Positions 59,040 to 64,000 of a stretch of 64,000 bases of DNA are shown here, piece by piece. A program made the translations under genes and the position numbers. The stretch's first letter is position 1, and every line of letters begins with the position of its first letter. The DNA is from Bacillota bacterium (lineage in GTDB: Bacteria; Bacillota; Clostridia; Caldicoprobacterales; DTU083): contig JAKPIB010000022.1 of assembly GCA_029549985.1 (NCBI GenBank), forward strand, positions 20,798-84,797, in the 5' to 3' direction. Under the pieces are notes generated by a model. That model was not told the DNA's origin, did not search any database, and saw nothing but the letters and a program-made list of their open reading frames with translations.

Positions 59040-60368
59040 CTACCTGGATAAGGCTGCGATGGCGGACCCTATGAGGTTGGGGTTTTCAGCCTTGACGAAT
59101 TCGATATAGAGGCCTCTTTCCTCTACCATATGCTTTTTCACATAATACTCTATCTTTTCCTTCATTGACTTGAGCATATAGAAGGTCGAGCCGTCGGCGG
59201 TGATGCACACAGGCAGGCAGGGATCGGTCCCCTTGCCGGTTTTTGTGACGACTCCCGTCAGGCTTATGGTGACCAGCTTTGCGGCCCTTTCTATAACGCT
59301 GTCCAGCAGGTGGTAGAGGGTCTCACGGTCCCTGCGACCTTCCTCAGGATCGGTGCTGCAGCAGGCGGATAGTACGCTGTTGCCGTAGGGAAGCCTTAAG
59401 AATGCGTCGGCATCAATTGCTCCCAGGGTCTCGAGCCTGTCTATGTTCTCCCTGAATGCCTTGGACAGCAGGCCTTCGGATGCAGCCTTCTTAAGGAGGG
59501 CCAGCATCAGGCCGCCCAGGTAGCCTCCGGAGATCATCTTTTCAAACCTGGCCTGGCCTGGATTGACCGTCGTGCTGTCAAACTCGTCATCGACCACGCC
59601 GGTCGGTGCTTTGCAGTAACCGCCTGACTCCATGTTTATGAGCATGGTCTGCATGCTGATGTTCTTGTCCCTTATCTTGCCTATGTTAGCCGTATCCTCG
59701 ATATAGCAGGTATTGGTGCCGGTACCCAGTATAAAGCCCACATAGGAGCTGTATTCCTTGTCCGGGTGGGTGGCCCTGCCGCCCAGGAGGGTGGACACGG
59801 TGTCATTCAGCAGCACGATCTGCTTGTCGCCCTTGTAGCCTGCCTTTTTGGCAGCTTCCAGCAGCCTGCCGCCCACAGGCTCGCCTATCATGTCCCGGAC
59901 CCTGATCTCCTTGCTGAAACGGATCGCCTTGCCATCGCCGTTAGGCAGTATTTCAGTCGGATAGGAGAAGCAGAACCCGATTTTATCGCTCTTGTCGATG
60001 ACAGGCTTTATGTACTCCAGGATCGTCTCGAAAAACTCGTCCCTGCTGATCTCCCCCTTCGTACCGGGCATGGGGTGGTTGCTGAAGTCCTCGATCACAG
60101 GCTTTTTGCTGTCATCGAAATACACGGTCGCCACGCGGAAATTGGTGCCGCCGGCATCCATTACGATGACCCGCTCATTGGTCTTTATCTCGCTGCCCAG
60201 GGATATGTAGGTGGGCAGCATCTCCAGTGTGCTCTCCCTGCCGTTAAGGCCATTTTCCATATCCTCGAGGAAGACCTTGAGCTCCTTGTCAAAGTCTATC
60301 TGCTCATGATGCATCCTGTTTTCTTTCATGAAATCCTGTACCTTTTCCCATATAGCGCTCTTACCCAT
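59040..60368 (-). CDS. Hexokinase of eukaryotic type
   Basis: 442 residues, the length of a single eukaryotic hexokinase domain. The phosphate-binding motif is VIVMDAGGTNFRVATVYF near residue 70. The glucose-binding region is GFCFSYPTEILPNGDGKAIR near 130. KQIVLLNDTVSTLLGG (with the catalytic Asp) lies near 185, YVGFILGTGTNTCYIE near 212 and the adenosine-binding part LPVCITADGSTFYMLKS near 400. Most clostridia rely on ROK glucokinases or PTS, so this fold is uncommon. It would phosphorylate hexoses in the cytoplasm. The upstream AT-rich gap is shared with the ABC fragment. Confidence 0.93.
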   Translation of the reverse strand: MGKSAIWEKVQDFMKENRMHHEQIDFDKELKVFLEDMENGLNGRESTLEMLPTYISLGSEIKTNERVIVMDAGGTNFRVATVYFDDSKKPVIEDFSNHPMPGTKGEISRDEFFETILEYIKPVIDKSDKIGFCFSYPTEILPNGDGKAIRFSKEIRVRDMIGEPVGGRLLEAAKKAGYKGDKQIVLLNDTVSTLLGGRATHPDKEYSSYVGFILGTGTNTCYIEDTANIGKIRDKNISMQTMLINMESGGYCKAPTGVVDDEFDSTTVNPGQARFEKMISGGYLGGLMLALLKKAASEGLLSKAFRENIDRLETLGAIDADAFLRLPYGNSVLSACCSTDPEEGRRDRETLYHLLDSVIERAAKLVTISLTGVVTKTGKGTDPCLPVCITADGSTFYMLKSMKEKIEYYVKKHMVEERGLYIEFVKAENPNLIGSAIAALSR

Positions 60369-60601
60369 GGTTCAAAGCAGCTCCCTTCATTTATATGTAA
60401 ATAGTTATACAAGACAGATACAAACAGTCCCGGATTTTATTATATATATAAAAATGTTTGCTGTACATACCGCCAACATATTCCTGCCCTGATTATGCTA
60501 TAATTAGACCAGGCCATCAGGATGTCCAAATCCATTTGGTTCATTTTTATATGTATCGAAAACTATGATAACAGGATACGAGGTGTTATGAGCGATGACA
60601 G

Positions 60602-60873
60602 GGGATGGCTGATTGCGGGTCGCGCCTGTCTGCCGGCCTGCGCCAGCGGATCGCCATAGCCCGCGCCCTGATACGCAGGGCAAGGATCCTCATACCGGAC
60701 GAAGCCACAGCCCATCTGGATGAGATGACCGAGGGCGGCTTATACTGCAAAACCCGCTGAAGCAAAGGCACCGGCTCACATTGGTCCTGGTGACCCACCG
60801 GACCAACAGCATACAGGGATTCGATCATATCTATAGGATCAGCAAGTCAGGAAAGCTGAGCCCTGTCATATGA
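60602..60873 (+). pseudogene. Decayed C-terminal fragment of an ABC transporter ATPase
   Basis: In frame from 60602 the translation gives the signature and Walker B stretch [20 protein letters not shown] then [12 protein letters not shown], and a stop at 60758. A +2 shift near 60745 continues the homology with [34 protein letters not shown] and a stop at 60871. An intact gene would read LSGGQRQR and LILDEAT. Here Gly to Ala, Gln to Leu and Leu to Pro changes have hit the signature and Walker B, and the N-terminal half with Walker A is gone. The export-type (MsbA-like) C-terminus is recognisable. It is clearly non-functional. Confidence 0.8.
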
Positions 60874-60886
60874 CATGACAGGGCTC
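60858..60886. terminator. Hairpin at the end of the ABC remnant
   Basis: A perfect 11-bp stem, GAGCCCTGTCA/TGACAGGGCTC, with a 7-base loop, spans the remnant's stop codon. The T tract is poor, so this is probably the old terminator of the lost gene. Confidence 0.5.
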
Positions 60887-60931
60887 GTCTGTTTCTGCAC
60901 CTAAAATCAGCAGCTGCTATGATTTTGATGT

Positions 60932-62092
60932 TCACTCTGGCTTCTTTACCGCTTCGCCGTTGACAAATACCCAGACCGCCTTTGTGCGGAAATCCAGGGG
61001 ATGCCCGTCGTAGATCACAATATCGGCATCCTTGCCGGCCTCAAGGCTCCCTACCCTGTCAGCGATGCCTGTGATCTCCGCTGCGTTTATGGTTATTGAC
61101 TTGAGGGCTTCCATCTCGTCCATGCCCTCCCTGACAGCTATGGCTGCGCATACGGCCAGGTGCTGCTCCGGTATCACAGGATGGTCAGTCATCATGGCTA
61201 CCTTGATCCCGGCCTTTGAAAGTATGCCGGGTGCCTTAAAGGTCATATTGCGCAGCTCTATCTTGCTCCGCTCGCTGAAAAGCGGCCCGACTATGACCTT
61301 GGCGTTTTCCTGCTTCAGATAGTCAACTATCAGGTGCCCTTCCGTGCAATGGTCCAGGGTTATGTCCACGTCAAACTCCTTTGCTATCCTGATAGCCGTC
61401 AGGATGTCATCCGCCCTGTGGGCATGGGCCTTGAGCGGGATCTCCCGGTTGAGGACCTTTACAAGCGCCTCCAGCTTCAGATCCCTCTCCGGCATTTTGT
61501 CAGGATCCGTCTTGCCCCGCTCCAGCTTCTTTTTATACTCCTGCGCCTTGATAAGGGTAGCCCGCAGTATCGCAGCTGTTGCCATACGGGTAGTGGGCGA
61601 TTTCTGCTTGCTGTTGTAGACCCTCTTGGGATTTTCGCCAAAGGCCACCTTAACGGCCAGGGGCTCCTTAAGTATCATATCATCTATACGCCGGCCCCAG
61701 GTTTTCATGGCTACGAACTGCCCGCCAATGACATTGGCACTGCCCGGGCCGGTTACGACTGTCGTCACCCCATGCTCCAGGGCTTCCTTGAAGCACCTGT
61801 CCTCAGGGTTTATCGCGTCGATTGCCCTAAGCTCCGGCGTGACCGGGTCGGTCATCTCGTTGCCGTCCGCCCCTTCAAAGCCCATTCCGTCCTCCCACAT
61901 GCCGATATGGCAATGGGGATCGACTATGCCGGGCATCACATACATGCCCCTTGCGTCTATTACCCTGGTGCCCTCGGGTGCCTGTAGGTTTTCGCCAACC
62001 GCCTTGATCTTGCCGCCCTCCACGAGGATATCGCCGCATTCGTAGTCCTCGCCGGCCATGGTCAGCACTTTGCCGCCTTTGATCATCAACAT
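60932..62092 (-). CDS. Metal-dependent amidohydrolase, substrate unknown (copy 2)
   Basis: 386 residues from ATG 62092; ATG 62086 is possible, and the ribosome binding site (AGGGCG) is weak for either. The metal-binding HxH is in GIVDPHCHIGMWEDGMG near residue 50. Other motifs are GVTTVVTGPGSANVIGG, KAHAHRADDILTA near 218, ITLDHCTEGHLIVDYL and KVAMMTDHPVIPE near 292, and SLEAGKDADIVIYDGHP closes the protein. It is a paralog of the protein at 17566-18738. The upstream leader holds a terminator hairpin and a promoter, so expression may depend on antitermination. Confidence 0.88.
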   Translation of the reverse strand: MLMIKGGKVLTMAGEDYECGDILVEGGKIKAVGENLQAPEGTRVIDARGMYVMPGIVDPHCHIGMWEDGMGFEGADGNEMTDPVTPELRAIDAINPEDRCFKEALEHGVTTVVTGPGSANVIGGQFVAMKTWGRRIDDMILKEPLAVKVAFGENPKRVYNSKQKSPTTRMATAAILRATLIKAQEYKKKLERGKTDPDKMPERDLKLEALVKVLNREIPLKAHAHRADDILTAIRIAKEFDVDITLDHCTEGHLIVDYLKQENAKVIVGPLFSERSKIELRNMTFKAPGILSKAGIKVAMMTDHPVIPEQHLAVCAAIAVREGMDEMEALKSITINAAEITGIADRVGSLEAGKDADIVIYDGHPLDFRTKAVWVFVNGEAVKKPE

Positions 62093-62108
62093 ATGTAAAT
62101 ACGCCCTA

Positions 62109-62143
62109 TAAAAAGAGAGCCGTGAAGAAATTTTCACAGCTCC
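62109..62143 (-). terminator. Terminator hairpin just upstream of an amidohydrolase start
   Basis: Minus strand GAGCTGTGAA pairs with TTCACGGCTC (10 bp, one G-U), with a 6-base loop, then CTTTTT. It ends only 17 bases before the ATG at 62092. It may end the ric transcript, or act as an attenuator for the amidohydrolase. Confidence 0.75.
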
Positions 62144-62182
62144 CTGTATATATTAACCCCGGATCTGTAAAAATCCAGGTTT

Positions 62183-62211
62183 ATTTTATCACATATGCAT
62201 TTTTCCTGCAA
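62183..62211 (-). promoter_or_regulatory. Sigma-A promoter before the amidohydrolase leader
   Basis: Minus strand TTGCAG, a 17-base spacer, TAAAAT. Transcription would begin near 62176 and run through a small hairpin (CCTGGAT/ATCCGGG) and then the terminator before reaching the gene. Confidence 0.6.
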
Positions 62212-62239
62212 AGCTATGCATAATCATGCGAAGCGCCTG

Positions 62240-62464
62240 TCATCTGATCGTGTATCCCCGTTCCATAAAAGCTTCCTTTATTTTTTCAAGGGGAATATTT
62301 TTCATTTTCGCCCCCTTTTCTATGGTCATGACCCTGCCCGCGGTATTCAGCATAGCCGGGTTTGTAATGCTGTCAAAGCCAAGCTCCTTCATGATACCGA
62401 TAACCTCGGGGTGGTCCTTGCAGATATCATAAACGGGCCTGGAAAGCTCGATCACCTTTTCCAT
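62240..62464 (-). CDS. DUF1858 domain protein
   Basis: 74 residues: PVYDICKDHPEVIGIMKELG and NPAMLNTAGRVMTIEKGAKM match the DUF1858 family. These small helical proteins often occur beside Ric/YtfE genes or as a domain in them, and may bind metal or haem-derived signals. It begins 32 bases after the ric stop and is in the same operon. Confidence 0.9.
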   Translation of the reverse strand: MEKVIELSRPVYDICKDHPEVIGIMKELGFDSITNPAMLNTAGRVMTIEKGAKMKNIPLEKIKEAFMERGYTIR

Positions 62465-62496
62465 TTAAATCACCTGCCTTTTTATTACATTTATAA

Positions 62497-63192
62497 CTAC
62501 CTTGCATATCTTCTAAACAGGATATTGTTTTCAAGGTGGATATGCTGGAACAGGTCAGCCTCTACCTCCTGTAGCATATGATAGGTCTTTTCAAAGGTTG
62601 GGCATACACCGGCCGGTATCTCATACTCCTTTGTTATCCTTCTGAGCTCCTTCAGGATATCTCCGGCAGATACATGCTCATCCTCGGTCTCTTTCATGAC
62701 CTTGTTTATTTTTTCAATGAGCTCGTCGGATGGCTCAGCGTCATGCTGCTTTATCAGCGGGAACAGGAGCTCCTCCTCCTTTATCAGGTGCTGTTCCAGC
62801 TCTGTCTTTAAGGCATGGAATTGCTTATGCACGTCAAAAAGCTCCATGTGGTGGGGGCCATGCACCCTGAGGATCGTTGTTGTCAGCTCGCTGACTATGG
62901 GCAGGTTTGTCTTTAGGTACGCATGGTGCTTGTTTACCACGTAATCTATCAAATCACTTGAGGATATATTGAGAAAATCGGTCCGGCTGGTTGTTTTTTT
63001 GGTTTCCTCGTACATATCATCCAAGGCTTTAAGGACCTCCTGCTCATCAAGCCCCTGTTCCCTGATGGCTTCAGCCAGCGGCCTGTGGCCGCCGCAGCAG
63101 AAATCGATCCTGTATTTTCGAAAAACGTCACCTGCCTTTGGCATCATTGCCACTATCTCGCCTATGCTTTGCTGTGCGCTGAACTGGCTCAT
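62497..63192 (-). CDS. ric: Iron-sulfur cluster repair di-iron protein (Ric/YtfE/ScdA)
   Basis: 231 residues. The N-terminal ScdA part has the cysteine motif IDFCCGGHRPLAEAI near residue 30. The C-terminal hemerythrin-like four-helix bundle (~80-225) brings the His and Glu ligands of a di-iron site: NKHHAYLKTNLP, HGPHHMELFD, HLIKEEELLFPLIK, TEDEHVSAGDIL and FQHIHLENNILF. Ric proteins restore iron-sulfur clusters damaged by nitric oxide or oxygen. GGGAGG precedes the ATG, and a sigma-A promoter lies 28 bases upstream. It is in an operon with the DUF1858 gene. Confidence 0.94.
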   Translation of the reverse strand: MSQFSAQQSIGEIVAMMPKAGDVFRKYRIDFCCGGHRPLAEAIREQGLDEQEVLKALDDMYEETKKTTSRTDFLNISSSDLIDYVVNKHHAYLKTNLPIVSELTTTILRVHGPHHMELFDVHKQFHALKTELEQHLIKEEELLFPLIKQHDAEPSDELIEKINKVMKETEDEHVSAGDILKELRRITKEYEIPAGVCPTFEKTYHMLQEVEADLFQHIHLENNILFRRYAR

Positions 63193-63219
63193 ACTTTATT
63201 CCTCCCTTAATAAATCTTG

Positions 63220-63247
63220 ATTTTAGTTTCCTTCATTTCATAATCAA
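63220..63247 (-). promoter_or_regulatory. Sigma-A promoter of ric
   Basis: Minus strand TTGATT, a 16-base spacer, TAAAAT. No obvious NsrR or Fnr site is nearby. Confidence 0.6.
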
Positions 63248-63353
63248 TAATCGCTGTTATGGTCTTATCGATCGTTTGCGTTTTTATGATACAGCGGGAG
63301 AACACTATAAAAAATGACCGGAATCAAAATTTGAAAAATTCCAGCTAAGATTA

Positions 63354-63362
63354 TGTTAAAAT
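63354..63362 (+). promoter_or_regulatory. Extended -10 promoter of the pseudouridine synthase gene
   Basis: TGTTAAAAT, a TGN-extended -10 element. A TTGAAA at 63331 is 20 bases upstream, rather far for a -35 box. Confidence 0.4.
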
Positions 63363-63403
63363 GCTTTAAGGACTATTAGCAAAAAGGCGGTCAGATTCGG
63401 CTT

Positions 63404-64000
63404 ATGTACTTTAAATATGAGGTTGACGAGTTAAACAGCGGCAGGACCGTGATGAGCATACTTAAGCATGAGTTCGGGTTTTCACGGGGCCTTGTCAAAA
63501 AGCTGAAATCAAACGGCAGGGTCCTGTGCAATGGCATGCCCGTTTTTATGACAGATATCGTTAAATACGGTGACATAGTCGAGGTATACCTGGATTTCGA
63601 TGAAACCTCAGAGGATATAGCCCCAACGGAAATGGAGCTTAATGTACTGTATGAGGACAATGCCCTGATAGCCCTGGACAAGCCCCCGGGCCTTATCACC
63701 CATCCCGTGAGCAGTAACCTTTACAACACCATCGCCAACGGGCTGGTATATTACTTTCAAAAAAAGGGCCAACGCGTCAGGGTGCGGCCGGTAAGCAGGC
63801 TCGACAAGGATACCTCCGGCATCATTGTATTTGCAAAAAACCAATTCATTCAGGACAGGCTGACCAGGCAGATGCTGAGCAATATCTACCACAAGGAATA
63901 CCTGGGCATTGTCCACGGCTGCCCCAAAGCGTCTGAGGGAACCATAGACCTGCCCATAGCCCGGGTGCCCGGCTCCACCATGCTCCGGATGATATCGGAG
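63404..64000 (+). CDS. RluA-family pseudouridine synthase, N-terminal part (runs off window)
   Basis: The first 199 codons from ATG 63404 are present; the gene continues past the window. An S4-like RNA-binding domain (residues ~1-75, FGFSRGLVKKLKSNGRVLCN) precedes the catalytic core with LIALDKPPGLITHP and the signature RLDKDTSGIIVFAKN near residue 145, whose Asp attacks the uridine. It isomerises uridines in rRNA or tRNA. Which site is modified cannot be told from this part. AAGGCGG is 14 bases upstream, a little far. Confidence 0.92.
   Translation, partial: MYFKYEVDELNSGRTVMSILKHEFGFSRGLVKKLKSNGRVLCNGMPVFMTDIVKYGDIVEVYLDFDETSEDIAPTEMELNVLYEDNALIALDKPPGLITHPVSSNLYNTIANGLVYYFQKKGQRVRVRPVSRLDKDTSGIIVFAKNQFIQDRLTRQMLSNIYHKEYLGIVHGCPKASEGTIDLPIARVPGSTMLRMISE

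Larger units (their letters stand above)
60369..60931. other. Intergenic region holding an ABC ATPase remnant
   Basis: 563 bases. From left: an AT-rich hexokinase upstream region with no clear promoter boxes; a plus-strand extended -10, TGCTATAAT (60496-60504); the ABC remnant at 60602-60873; and the hairpin at 60858-60886. I see nothing else. Confidence 0.55.

Noticed and set aside
60588..60680. Short frame starting at ATG 60588
   Set aside because: It overlaps the ABC ATPase remnant in another frame and its composition gives no protein pattern.

Overview
The window looks like a chromosomal segment of an anaerobic, probably spore-forming clostridial Firmicute that lives on plant hemicellulose. 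The signs are strong AGGAGG-type ribosome binding sites, sigma-A promoters, a CtsR operator, a superoxide reductase, a Ric (YtfE-type) iron-sulfur repair protein, a CotH kinase, and genes for xylan, arabinan and mannan use. G+C looks close to half by eye. At least eight genes appear to start with TTG behind a good Shine-Dalgarno sequence, so many starts below lie inside the longest open frame. I see no rRNA, tRNA, CRISPR array, insertion sequence or prophage.

Layout. 1-9.3 kb (all minus): a YhaN/YhaO-like ATPase-nuclease pair, a secreted CotH protein, RadC, a helix-turn-helix protein, an ECF sigma factor with a membrane partner, and a secreted repeat protein. 9.5-18.7 kb: a GH130 mannosyl phosphorylase, an FMN glutamate-synthase-like protein, zinc protease YugP, TyrS, xylose isomerase, superoxide reductase, a hexapeptide acyltransferase and an amidohydrolase. 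18.8-33.1 kb: a long minus-strand locus of two solute-binding proteins, two permease pairs, a DUF5696 protein, a YIP1 protein, an NHL/TPR membrane protein and a GNAT acetyltransferase, with no ATPase gene. 33.4-37.4 kb: a double FtsX-type permease with a MacA-like lipoprotein, again without an ATPase. 37.7-47.9 kb: HD-GYP/DUF5317, Hsp20, GH26 mannanase, DegV, GH10 xylanase, an RraA-like protein and dCMP deaminase. 47.9-50.4 kb: an AT-richer islet with a SipW-type signal peptidase and two small secreted proteins. 50.7-58.9 kb: a membrane MutS-like ATPase with a GH51 arabinofuranosidase, a YdjI/YdjG/YdjH-like SPFH-zinc ribbon-TPM operon, and a DUF4038 glycosidase. 59.0-64.0 kb: a eukaryote-type hexokinase, a decayed ABC ATPase fragment, a second amidohydrolase behind an attenuator-like leader, DUF1858 and Ric genes, and the start of a pseudouridine synthase.

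How it fits together. Extracellular GH10 and cytoplasmic GH51, XylA, GH26, GH130, DUF4038 and hexokinase can take xylan, arabinoxylan and mannan fragments into central metabolism. The large transport locus is the likely importer, and its ATPase would have to come from elsewhere in the genome. The best candidates for an undescribed system are that 10-gene locus and the SipW islet. All functions are read from motifs and gene context; no database search was possible.
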